Source of the DNA: Ovis canadensis
Lineage: Eukaryota; Chordata; Mammalia; Artiodactyla; Bovidae
NCBI RefSeq assembly: GCF_042477335.2
Contig: NC_091262.1
Coordinates: 38,785,001-38,849,000, forward strand
Reading direction: 5' to 3'
DNA length: 64,000 nt
Shown here: in pieces, positions 42,942 to 54,000 of the stretch
Numbering within the stretch: the first letter of the stretch is position 1
How the letters are laid out: every line of letters begins with the position of its first letter
Position numbers and translations under genes: made by a program
Notes under the pieces: generated by a model
What the model saw: the letters and a program-made list of their open reading frames with translations, nothing else
Told to the model about the DNA's origin: nothing
The model's database searches: none

Positions 42942-45775
42942 ATATCTTTCCTCTTCTCCTTTGCCTTTTGCATTGCTTCTTTTCTCAGCTATTTGTAAGG
43001 CCTCCTCAGACAACCATTTTGCCTTTTTGCATATCTTTTTCTTGGGGACGCTCTTGATAACTGCCTTCTGTACAATGTCATGAACTTCCATCCATAGTTC
43101 TTCAAGTACTCTGTGTATCAGATCTAATCCCGTGAATCTATCTGTCACTTCCACTGTATAATCATAAGGGATTTGATTTAGGTCATACCTGAATGGTCTA
43201 GTGGTTTTCCTACTTTTTTCAATTTAAGTCTGAATTTGGCAATAAGGAGTTCATAATCTGAGCCACAGTCAGCTCCCAGTCTTGTTTTTGCTGCCTGTAT
43301 AGAGCTTCTCCATCTTTGGCTGCAAAGAATATAATCCATCTGATGTCGGTATTGACCATCTGGTGATGTCCATGTGTAGAGTCTTCTCATGTATTGTTGG
43401 AAGAGGGTGTTTGCTATGACCAGTGCATTCTCTTGGCAAAACTCTGTTAGCCTTTGCCCTACTTCAATTTGTACTCTAAGGCCAAATTTGCTTGATACTT
43501 CAGGTATCTCTTGACTTCCTACTTTTACATTTCAGTCCCCTATAGTGAAAAGGACATATTTTTTGGTTGTTAGTTCTAGAAGGTCTTGTAGGTCTTCATA
43601 AAACTGTTCAACTTCAGCTTCTTCAGCATTACGGGTCAGGGCATAGACTTGGATTACTGTGATATTGAATGGTTTGCCTTGGAAACAAACAGAGACCATT
43701 CTGTTGTTTTTGAGATTGCATCCATATACTCATTTGAATGCAGACTTTCGAAGAATAGCAAGGAGAGATAAGAAGGCCTTCCTAAGTGATCAATGCAAAG
43801 GAACAGAGGAAAATAATAGAATGGGAAAGACTAGAGATCTCTTCAAGAAAATTAGAGATACCAAGGGAACATTTCATGGAAAGATGGGCACAATAAAGGA
43901 CAGAAATGGTATGGACCTAACAGAAGCAGAAGATATTAAGAAGAGGTGGCAAGAATACACAGAAGAACTGTACAAAGAAAGATCTTCATGACCCAGATAA
44001 CCACGATGGTGTGATCACTCACCTAGAGCCAGACATCCTGGAATGTGAAGTCAAGTGGGCCTTAGAAAGCATCACTACAAACAAAGCTAGTGGAGGTGAT
44101 GGAATTCCAGTTGAGTTATTTCAAATCCTAAAAGATGATTTGTTAAAGTGCTGCACTCAATATGCCTGTAAATTTGGAAAACTCAGCAGTGGCCACAGGA
44201 CTGGAACAGGTCAGTTTTCATTCCAATCCCAAAGAAGGGCAATGCCAAAGAATGCTCAAACTACTGCACAATTGCACTCATTTTACATGCTAGCAAAGTA
44301 ATGCTCAAAATCCTCCAAGCCACGTTTCAACAGTACATGAACCATGAACTTCCAGATGTTTAAGCTGGATTTAGAAAAGGCAGAGGAACCAGAGATCAAA
44401 TTGCCAACACCTGCTGGATCATCAAAAAAGCAAGAGAGTTCCAGAAAAACATCTACTTCTGCTTTATTGACTACCCCTTCTGCTCTATTGGGGGCTTCCC
44501 TAGTGGTTCAGAGGTCAAAGCATCTGCCTGCAATGTGGGAGACCTGGGTTCGATCCCTGGGTCGGGAAGATCCCCTGGAGAAGGAAATGGCAACCCACTC
44601 CAGTATTCTTGCCTGGAGAATCCCATGGACGGAGGAGCCTGGTGGGCTACAGTCCATGGGGTCGCAAAGAGTTGGACACGACTGAGCGACTTCACTTTCA
44701 CTTCACTTTCTGCTTTATTGACTCTGACTGTGTGGATCACAGCAAACTGTGGAAAATTCTTAAGAGATGGGAATAACAGACCACCTGACCTGCATCCTGA
44801 GAAATCTGTATTCAGGTCAAGAAGCAACAGTTAGAACTGAACATGGAACAACAGATTGGTTCTAAATTGGAAAAGGAGTGCATCAAGGCTGTATATTGTC
44901 ACCCTGCTTATTTAACTTATATGCAGAGTACGTCATGAGAAATGCTGAAGCACAAGCTGGAATCAAGATTGCTGGGAGAAATATCAATAAACTCATACAT
45001 GCACATGACACCACCCTTACGGCAGAAAGTGAAGAACTAAAGAGCCTCTTGATGAAAGTGAAAGAGGAGAGTGAAAAAGTTGGCTTAAAACTCAGCATTC
45101 AGAAAACCAAGATCATTGCATCCAGTCCCATCACTTCATGGCAAATAGATGGGGAAACAATGGAAACAGTGAGAGACTTTATTTTTGGGGGGCTCCAAAA
45201 TCACTGCAGATGGTGATTGCAGCCATGAAATTAAAAGATTCTTGCTCCTTGGAAGAAAAGCTATGACCAACCTAGACAGCATATTAAAAAGCAGAGACAT
45301 TACTTTGCCAACAAAGGTCCATCTAGTCAAAGCTATGGTTTTTCCAGTGGTCATGTATGGATGTGAGAGTTGGACTATAAAGAAAGTTGAGTGCCGAAGA
45401 ATTGATGCTTTTGAACTGTGGTGTTGGAGGAGACTCTTGAGAGTCCCTTGGACTGCAAGGAGATCCAGCCAGTCCATCCTAAAGGAAATCAGTCCTGAGT
45501 AGAGTATTCATTGGAAGGACAGATGCTGAAGCTCCAATACTTTGGCCACCTGATGCGAACTGACTCAATAGAAAAGACTCTACGCTGGGAAAGATTGAAG
45601 GCAGGAGAAGGGGATGACACAGGATGAGATGGTTGGATGGCATCACCTACTTGATGGACATGAATTTGAGTTAACTCCAGGAGTTGATGATGGACAGGGA
45701 AGCCTGGCATACTGCAGTCCATGGGGTCTCATAAAGTTGGACACGACTGAGCAACGGAACTGAACTGAACTGAAA
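42942..45775 (+). mobile_element. BovB LINE copy with inverted 5' segment
   Basis: About 2.8 kb. From about 42942 to 43735 the element reads on the minus strand: the end of the endonuclease domain (WTSPDGQYRHQMDYILCSQR) and a linker ending GKGEEERYT. From about 43722 onward it reads on the plus strand from THLNADFRRIARRDKKAFL through the reverse transcriptase and [16 protein letters not shown] to the Bov tail. GACCAATGT flanks the whole block (42933-42941 and 45776-45784). Frameshifts and stops abound, the catalytic part is disrupted by a SINE, and the copy is inactive. Confidence 0.9.
44488..44706 (+). repeat. Bov-tA SINE inside the BovB copy
   Basis: GGGCTTCCCTAGTGGTTCAG to ACACGACTGAGCGACTTCAC. 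CTTCTGCTTTATTGACT-like text on both sides shows it split the BovB frame. It is close to consensus, hence young. Confidence 0.92.
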
Positions 45776-45784
45776 GACCAATGT

Positions 45785-46200
45785 TGTTTAACATCTTTTC
45801 ATGTGCCTATAGGCCATTTGCATATCTTCTTTGAAGAAATGGCTATGCAAGTTCTTCGTCCATTCAAAACAAAAAACAAAACCCCCCACCTATTTATTTA
45901 TCTATTTGGTTGGCCCAGGTCTTAGTTACAGCATGAGGGATCTAGTGTCCTGACCAGGGATTAAACCTGGGCCGCCTGCATTAGGAGTCTTAGCCACTGT
46001 ACGCCAGGGAAGTCCCATCTTTGACCATTTTAAAAATTGGTTTGTTTTTTGCTTTTGAGTTGTTAGAGTTCTTTATATATTCTGGATACTAAACTCTTAT
46101 CCAATATATGATTTGCAGAAAGATTCTCTTTCATTCTGTAGGTGATCTTTTCACTTTCTTGAGAATGTTCTTCGATGTGCAACAGTTTTTAATTTTGATG
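45785..46200 (+). repeat. Old L1 3' region, second part
   Basis: Continues the L1 broken at 42724: TTTAACATCTTTTCATGTGC, TGCATATCTTCTTTGAAG, then TATATGATTTGCAGAAAG and TTTTTAATTTTGATGAGC. A CHR SINE sits at 45895-46018. Confidence 0.8.
45895..46018 (-). repeat. tRNA-derived CHR-type SINE
   Basis: GGTTGGCCCAGGTCTTAGTT, CCAGGGATTAAACCTGGGCC and an end of CGCCAGGGAAGTCCC. Confidence 0.8.
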
Positions 46201-47100
46201 AGCTTTACTTTATTTTTCCTTTCACTCCCTTTTCCTGGCAGTCCCACTCTCAATCAGACCTGACAAGAGCATCTCTCATGGGCTAGGTGTGGTACTGAGA
46301 GCCACATGAGACACAGGCTGAGTCAGACCACTCAGACCATGTGAAATATCACAGGAGGGAAGTGACACAGGTCCTTGACATGAGGCAGAGATCAACCTGA
46401 GATGGGTACAGATGAAGTACCGATTGGAGAAAATCGGTAAAGGCTTCCGAGAAGGACAGTTAAAGAAAAGTGGAAGTGACTGACATAAAAATAAAAAAAT
46501 TGACAGCAGTCAGTAGCTTGGTCTAACTGGCATAGAGAGCGGTGCAATTGGAGTAGTGTACTACTTCTGGGGCTGAAATGATGTGTGCTTGGTCAAATAC
46601 AGTGCTTCTAAAATGGTCACGTGCTCCCATATCACTTGGAGAGCTTGTTCAGATTCAAGTTCAAGAAGTCTGAGGTGGGGCGATCCTGCTTTTCTATCAG
46701 ATTCCCAGGCAATGCTAGTGTTGCTCGTTCGGGGTTCACAGTCTGAAGAGTGAAGATGTGGTTCATTCATTCAACAAACATTCTGTGCAGAATGTCATGA
46801 CATGCCAGGCTTGGTGCTGAGCAGAACTGGGTGAATGAGCCATGTTTTTGCCTTTGTGCAATTTAACATTTGATAAATGATTTTCTAAAGCAAACATGAA
46901 GATTCTGTTAATTTATAATTTATTTAAGTGTTATTGCTATAATTGAAAATGTTACAGAGACTTTTAAATTCAGTCTTGCGTAGAAAGAAATGTATTAAGG
47001 AAAATATGTGAATAAATATTCCCACGAAATACATCTGAATGGTTAAAAAATACTGGAAGAGAGCTATCAGATAGTAAATGTCTTTTTTAAAATAGTAAAA
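46201..47100. other. Intergenic stretch without recognised genes
   Basis: AT-rich in the second half. I see no coding pattern; possible old repeat remnants cannot be named by eye. Confidence 0.5.
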
Positions 47101-47260
47101 ATTTCAACAACAACAAAATGCTAGTAAGCACCATTCTGCTTTCTGTCTCTATGAATCTGACTGCTCTAGGGACCTCATACATGTGGAATTGTACAATGTT
47201 GGCCTTTTTGTGATTGGTGTATTTCACTTAGCATAATGTCTTCAAGCTTTATCCAAGTGG

Positions 47261-47954
47261 TGGAGTTGGGGTCACTGGGAGGAGGGCAAGAGGGATTCCA
47301 TCTTGAAGACTTAAGGCAGGATGTGAACTGAGCCTGAACCCTGTTGCTGCTGCTGCTGGTAAGTTGCTTCAGTCGTGTCTGACTCTGTGTGACCCCAGAG
47401 ATGGCAGCCCACCAGGCTCCCCCGTCCCTGGGATTTTCCAGGCAAGAACACTGGAGTGGGTTGCCATTTCCTTCTCCAATGCATGAAAGTGAAAAGTGAA
47501 AGTGAAGTCACTCAGTTGTGTCCGACTCCTAGCGACCCCATGGACTGCAGCTTACCAGGCTCCTCCGTCCATGGAATTTTCCAGGCAAGAGTACTGGAGT
47601 GGGGTGCCATTGCCTTCTCCATGAACCCTGTTAACCATCGTTAGAGAAAAACCAGGAAACCCCCTTCTCACAGGTGGCAAACAACGACTGGAAGTAAGGG
47701 TCAGGTTGTCTCAGATTAACGATAACATCTGCACCTGCATGTTGTAATTGTTAATTCTTCCAGGCCTGCATGTTTTAAAACTAATTACTAATGTGTAAGC
47801 AGTCATGTAGCAGAGGGTATAAAACTGAGTCCCCCGAAATCATCATAGGCCTTGTTGGGAACCGATTCCCCTTGGACTCGCTGGTGTAATAAACTGTTCT
47901 CCATTGTCTTGAATGTCCTCTGAGGTGTGTTTTGTGACTTCAGATTCTACAACA
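47261..47954 (+). mobile_element. LTR of an endogenous retrovirus, split by Bov-A2
   Basis: Begins TGGAGTTGGGGTCACTGGG and ends TCTACAACA. It has a TATAAAA box near 47819, an AATAAA at about 47889 and a GT-rich region after it. Flanks GTGG and GTAG could be a 4-bp target duplication with one change. About 410 bp without the SINE; no viral genes lie beside it, so it is probably a solo LTR. Confidence 0.7.
47341..47624 (-). repeat. Bov-A2 SINE inside the LTR
   Basis: GTTGCTGCTGCTGCTGG end and two Bov-A units. TGAACCCTGTT occurs on both sides as the target duplication. Confidence 0.92.
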
Positions 47955-47959
47955 GTAGT

Positions 47960-48103
47960 TTGTGTCCTTTTATTCATTTTTATTTTTGGGAGGGCACACG
48001 GTGCGGCATATGGGATCTTAGTTCCCCAACCAGGGATTGAACTAACTGAGCCCCCTGCATTGCAAGCTCAGAGTCTTAACCACTGGACCAGCAAGGAAGT
48101 CCT
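47960..48103 (-). repeat. tRNA-derived CHR-type SINE
   Basis: GGCACACGGTGCGGCATATG, CCAGGGATTGAACTAACTG and an end of AGCAAGGAAGTCC. Confidence 0.8.
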
Positions 48104-48714
48104 AGAATTTCTTTCCTTTTAAAGGTTGAATCCCATTCTGTTGTTTACCACTGGTTGTTTATTCATCTGTTGATGGACACTTGGATTGATTATACCTTTC
48201 AGTTATTGTGAATAAGTTACTATGAAAATGAGTGTACAATTATGTCTTTGAGACCTTGTTTTCAATTCTTTTGGGAAAATACTTGCAAGTGGGATTGCTG
48301 GTGTTACTGCTATTTTTAAATGAATTAATAAATAATTATTTTAAAACTTTCCTGAAGTTTTTCAAATAAAATAACCAGTAATACAATTATACCTACTGAT
48401 GTAACCCACGAGGGTCCTTGATAGTTTTAGCGAGTATAGAGGGGTCCCTTAGATAAAAAAATTGGGGACTGCTCGTCCAAGGTGGTGGCAGAGGAGACGA
48501 AGAGCTGTGGCCAGTGTGGAGAAGTAGTTAGGGGGTAACAGTGCCCGGATCAGGTGACCCTTTAAAGTGAGAGTCAGGGTGACCTCTCGGTTTCTAGCTC
48601 GTACCACAGGGAGGAGTGTTAAGGAGACCCAGGGGCAGTGGGGGAGTTGATGAGGTCAGGTTGGTCCAGTAGAGTGAGGGGGCCGTAGGGCACCAGGTGG
48701 CGGCAGTTTCTATG

Positions 48715-48998
48715 CAGTTTATTTGGCTGCACTGTCTTTGTTGCTGCGAGCGGCGGCTATTCTCCAGCGGTGATGCACGGGCTTCTCTTTGCAGTGGCTT
48801 CTCCTGTTGCAGAGCACAGGCTCTAGGGAGAGCACGGGCTTCAGGAGTTGCAGCTACCAGTCTCTACAGCACAGGTAGTTGTGGCGCACGAGCTTAGTTG
48901 CCCCATGGCATGTGGGGTTTTCCCAGATCAGGGACCGAACCCACATCTCCTGCATTGGCAGGCAAATTCTTCACCACTGAGCCACAGGGGAAGCCCTC
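48715..48998 (-). repeat. Long CHR-type tRNA SINE
   Basis: TTTATTTGGCTGCACTGTCT, GCAGTGGCTTCTCCTGTTGC and an end of GAGCCACAGGGGAAGCCC. Confidence 0.85.
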
Positions 48999-49451
48999 TA
49001 GGTATCTTGTTTTGAGGAGCCTGGAGGAGATGTGAGCTGCAGTTAGGAACATGAGGGTTATTTGCTTTGTGTTTCTTCTCTTTAGCCAGGTCACCAGCTC
49101 TAGGAGGTCAAGATCAGGGCAGTCTTATAGTTACTGAGGTATGCATGCCCAGAGGCTAGATATAAATTCTTAGGGGGTGGTGGGTGCACCTGGGTGGTAT
49201 GGCCATACTCCTGAGACAACTACAACCCACCTCTCCAGACACTCCTTCCCCAGCAGCTGATGCAGGGGGTGCAGGTTCCATCCCTGGTCAGGGAACTTAG
49301 ATCCTCACCTCACAAAGGACCCCAAGCAAGGACCTCCAGCTGGACTCAGACAACCCATAGAATTGTGCAAAATTGTTTTCAGCCATTAAGTTTTGGAGCT
49401 ATTTGTTCCTGATACAATAGAAAACTGCAACAGTCCCCCTCATCAGACTAT

Positions 49452-49566
49452 GTTGTTGTTGTTCAGTAGCTTAGTTGTGTTTGACTCTTTGCAACCCCAT
49501 GGATTGTAGCACACCAGGCTCCTCTTGTCTTCCACTCTTCCCCAGGGTTTGCTCGAATTCATGCTC
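49452..49566 (-). repeat. Bov-A type SINE or BovB tail fragment
   Basis: TGTTGTTGTTCAGTAGCTTAG, GACTCTTTGCAACCCCATGG and CAGGGTTTGCTCGAATTC. Confidence 0.75.
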
Positions 49567-49719
49567 TTTGACATCAGACTATGAGTTCCCCCAGAAAGCA
49601 GGGGTGGGTGCCCTGAACACTCCAGACCTCTGGTCTGAGTGCAGAGCCTGAGAAGGACCAAGTGTTCATCAAAACACTCCTTGAATGAATAAATGAAACC
49701 CATCAAAATTCCACTGTTC

Positions 49720-50956
49720 ACCCTGAGATAGAATAGATTTATTAGCAAGAGGTAATCAGGAAACATATATTTTTACAAAAATGGAAATTGTTTTCCAAAC
49801 AAGCTGTAAGTTGAAATATTATAGGACTTGAAATAGAATTCTCATACCACTAGGTATTGCTTACAGCAAAAGTTGTCTGTTTGTCGGAGTGGAGCATGCC
49901 TGCCACTTCAGAGTTGACCTGTGTTTTCTATACTGTACAATGTAAAAAATAGATGGTAGTATTCACAGAATAAGCACTACAGTACTATATTCCTGCTAGA
50001 AGGCATTTAGACAGGACTACAGTATATGCAATAAAAACACTTGGTTATTGAGTTTCTAAATCTACAGTGTGGTACTATTTTTCACAAGGCATACAGACTG
50101 GGAGCATCTCAACGTAAGCTTTGTAGTGACCATTAGGCGGCTCAGAGGAAAAGTGACATTTTTCATGTGTTCTCGACTTGCAGTGGATGCTGGCCGCCTT
50201 TGGAAAAGTCGACACGACTTGGTGTTGTGATTCTGTTTTCCTCGGGAAGTTCTGGGGCCTTGTCCAGGGTTAGGGAGACCTATGGTCATGCCCCCTGGTG
50301 CTATTTCCAGAGCCGGGAGCGGCATGGCACCGAGGCGGCGGCCTCGAGGGCTGTCGCGGGGCGTGGTTCTCAGCGGACAGGACCCTCTTCCCTCCGGGTC
50401 ACTGGGAGGTGCGGAGTTTGGAGACCTGCGATTTGGGCTGGAAAAGCTGCTCTGGAAATCGGCGTCACCATCAGCAGGAAGATTTGTCGATGACCAGACT
50501 CTGGGGTATGGTTCCCCCTCCCGCCTCCCCCCACCCCCCACCCCCCACCCAGTTATCACAACTACATGGAACATGCCGGAGGATGTTGCCTGGCCAACTC
50601 AGCCCAGGGGCCTGGGCTGGGGACGGACAGAAGCAGGACAGGTGCCTAAGAGTCGTGTACGCGCGGGGTCTGTTTTCCCTTCAGAGAAGAGTAAGGGGCC
50701 GGGAAGGACAGACTGAGAGGATGGTTGTTGAAAAGAACCAGGCACTGCAGGAGACGAGGGGTGGGGTGGGCAGACCAAGTATTAAACGGTGCAGAAATTC
50801 ATATTCTGGTTCTATGGGAATCTAAGAACAAGAACGGATTTGTATTCTTGGAGAAGCACATACTAAAGAAGAAAACCCAGAGAAACCAAACGACTATGTA
50901 CAGTATCATATAGCACGTGTCCATGGGAGCGGCTGGATCTGGGCTGGGTACCGGAT
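49720..50956 (-). other. RASGRF1: RASGRF1 3' UTR
   Basis: Repeat-free sequence runs from the stop at 50957 to an AATAAA on the minus strand (49738-49743). The stop-proximal half is GC-rich (about 50280-50560, with a C-rich run at 50522-50550); the distal half is AT-rich and looks like slowly evolving UTR. The length of about 1.2 kb is inferred from the signal. Confidence 0.75.
49738..49743 (-). terminator. RASGRF1: RASGRF1 polyadenylation signal
   Basis: AATAAA on the minus strand about 1.2 kb past the RASGRF1 stop, at the edge where SINE-containing intergenic DNA begins. Confidence 0.65.
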
Positions 50957-51049
50957 TCAGGTGGGGAGTTTTGGTTCTATTCGGAGAGAAGACTCGTAGA
51001 GGCTTTCTTCATCCATTACAAAAGACTGGTCCAATAAATACTGGGTTAC
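50957..51049 (-). CDS. RASGRF1: RASGRF1 terminal coding exon
   Basis: Acceptor TTTCTCAG. It reads [20 protein letters not shown] then [10 protein letters not shown] and TGA (50957-50959). It is clear in the minus-strand translation although no long open frame flags it. Confidence 0.97.
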   Translation of the reverse strand, partial: VTQYLLDQSFVMDEESLYESSLRIEPKLPT

Positions 51050-54000
51050 CTGAGAAAAGGCAAAGAGAAGGAATGCAAGGCGATGCAATCTCCACAATAC
51101 ACTAGGTGGTCACTGAGTGTCTCCCAGGAATCAGGCAGCATCACGGGGAGAGGGGCATCAGGCTTGCACATGAGGCAGAGGTGCATTAAAAACAACGTGT
51201 CTCTTTTTTAATGTTTATGATTTTGCTTCTTTATTATTATTATGTTTTGGCTGCACCGCAAGGCATGTGGGATCTTAATTCTTCAACCAGGATTGAACCC
51301 GTGTTCCCTGCATTGGAAGGCGGACTCTTAACCACTGGACCACCATTGAAGTCCCTGTTGTGTCTTAATACTATTTTTTAGTATTGTCTTATTTTTTTGT
51401 CTTCATAGTAATAGAAAATCACATATGGTCAAAATTACTCTTGACCACCATCCCTATGTGTTAGAAGACATATTTTAGGCTCATATAAAAAGATCGTCTA
51501 TATCTATGGGACTTGACTGGTGGTCCAGTGGCTAAGACTTCACATCCCCAGTGCAAGGGGCCGGGGTTCCATCCCTGTTGGGGAACTAGATCCCTACATG
51601 CTGCAACAAAGAGTCCAGGTGCTGCTGCCAAAGACCCGTCATGGTGCAACGAAGACCTGGTGCAGCCAAATAAACAGATATTTCAAAACATAATCATCTC
51701 TATCTATGGGCCTCCCTGGTGGCTCAGCTGGTAAAGAATCCGCCTGCAATATGGGGGACCTGGGAAGATCCCCTGGAGAAGGGAACGGCTATCCACTCCA
51801 GTATTCTGGCCTGGAGAATTCCATGGACTTATGCGCTCTCAAAGAGTTGGACATGAAGGAGCAGCTTTCACATTCACATCTGTATCTATGTATCTAAAGT
51901 GTCAATTGTAGCACCTAGGCTGTGCATGTAGGGGTGTTCACAGTTCCTTCGTGCGTGTGTGCTCAGTTGCTTCAGTTGTGTCTGACTCTTTGTGACTGTA
52001 GTCCACCAGGCTCCTCTGTCCATGGGATTCTGTAGGCAAGAATACTGGAATGGGTTACCATTTCCTACTCCAGAGACAGTTCTTTCAGTGTTTCCATATG
52101 TTGGAAAAATGTTCTTAAACATCAGGATTGTGTAGCATGAGAGAGAATCCCCCAGGAGCCGACCGTGGAAGCTGAGGCTGTGTAAGAAAGGAGGCTCCCT
52201 ATTCTTCCCCTCATGAGGCTCACTCCAGGACAAAATCTCAGAGTGGAAAATCAGGAACAGTCACCACATGGATTAAACTATTCTCCTTCCTCCACGTGCC
52301 CCACTTCACCCAGCTCCCGAGTGCTTTGCTGGACTCCTGTGTGTTAAATGTACGATGAGAAATCAAAGCCCACATCTCACAGTCAGACCCCCACCCTTCA
52401 TAAAGAATCTCTCCAAGGCTCAGTGGTGGCTCAGATGGTAAAGAATCTGTCTGCAACATGGGAGATCTGGGTTCCATCCCTGGGTCAGAAAGATCCCCTA
52501 GAGAAGAGAATGGCAACCCACTCCAGTATTCCTGCCTGGAGAATTCCATGGACAGAGTAGCCTGGCAGGCTACAGTCCATGTGGTCACAAAGAGTCAGAC
52601 AGGACTGAGCAACTAAACACTTTCACGTTTCCAAGGTTCAGTGACTTGTCAGTTGTTTGGACCTGAAGGTTCATGTTTTTCCACAGACACTTAGATCAGG
52701 AGGAAGAAAACAATTACATTTCTTAATATGTGATCGGAAACCTTCTGATAGCTGCTGGAGAAAAATCAGGTCCTGTGAGCTTCTTTGCTAGTTGACCCTC
52801 TGCTACTGTGAGAGACAGATCTGGCTGTCTAGGATGCTGACCATTAGTCACCGATGAAAAGGTTACTGTGTCTGAATAATGGCTCTCAATCAGCACCTCC
52901 ACGAAGATGACCTCAGATTTCACGTCTAGACGAACTCTGATAAAGACGCGGCAATCTTACAGCTATGGGAAGTAGACCAGACTTTTATTTTTTTCTGTCT
53001 TTTAAAAAATTATTTTTATTTCTTAGCCATGCCATGTAGCATGTGGGATCTTAGTAGCCCAACCAGGGATTGAACCCATGCCTCCTGAAGTAGAAGGGCA
53101 GAGTCTTAACCACTGGACCACCAGGGAAGTCCCAGGTCCAGACTTTTATAGGGGAAGCCTGGTGGGCTGCCGTCTATGGGGTCGCACAGAGTCAGACACG
53201 ACTGAAGTGACTTAGCAGCAGCAGCAGTAGCTTCATACGAACAGTTCTTTGTAGAGCACAAAATCTCAACCCTCCAAACATTCTGGAAATCAGCAGACTG
53301 GTCAGTTTTCTCCATCATGAGCATTTGTTTCCCTAAGAGTGTTGCTTCTGTTGAGACTGGCAGCAAACGCCACCACTGCAAAGCTGTTAACAGAAGGAGC
53401 CTGAAGGGCATGCTTAGCATCCTTAAGTCTCTTCAGTTGTGTCCCACTCTTTGCGACCCATGGATTGTAGCCCGTCAGGCTCTTCTTTCTGTCCATGGGA
53501 TTTCCCAGGCAAGAATACTGGAGTGGGCTGTCATTTCCTTCTCCAAGTCTAAAGGGCAGTAACATTTATTTGTGTTGCACCTTGGAGCTCAAGGGCAAGT
53601 TTAAGAAGGGGGCAAAGGCCTAATACAGTGCCTGGTGCCTGGTACCTCGTATGTGCTCAATAAGCACTTGCCAAATGAAAGAATGAGTGAATGACAAGGA
53701 AAAAGCGGCACACTTGATCAAGGTTTCTCTTCTCCCTGCGGTGATCAGCTAAAGACAGAGTGAGTTCATGGAACCTGGCAGGAGACAGGGCAAGCCTATC
53801 ATAAAGGAGTGCATGCATGTTCAGTCGTGTCCGACTCTTTGTGACCTCATGGACTGCAGCCCACCAGACTCCTCTGTCCATGGGATTTCCCAGGCAAGAA
53901 AACTGGATTGGGTTCCTCCTCCAGGGGATCTTCCCAACCCAGGGACTGAACCCAAATCTCTTACGTCTCCTGCATTGGCCGGCAGATTCTTTACCACTGA

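Larger units (their letters stand above)
47120..48360 (+). repeat. Second L1 3' region, interrupted by an LTR and a SINE
   Basis: L1 text before (TTTCACTTAGCATAATGTC) and after (CTTTCCTTTTAAAGGTTGAA, GATGGACACTTGGATTG) the LTR at 47261-47954 and the CHR SINE at 47960-48103. Confidence 0.7.

Noticed and set aside
32600-49720. A further protein-coding gene between CTSH and RASGRF1
   Set aside because: All recognisable coding text in this interval is BovB; the rest is LTR, L1, SINE and unique non-coding DNA. Small lncRNAs cannot be excluded by eye.
50062-50825. Open frames of 108-175 codons on both strands over the RASGRF1 3' UTR
   Set aside because: They lie in the GC-rich part of the UTR and show no family pattern. 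The terminal exon reading with [10 protein letters not shown] explains the locus.
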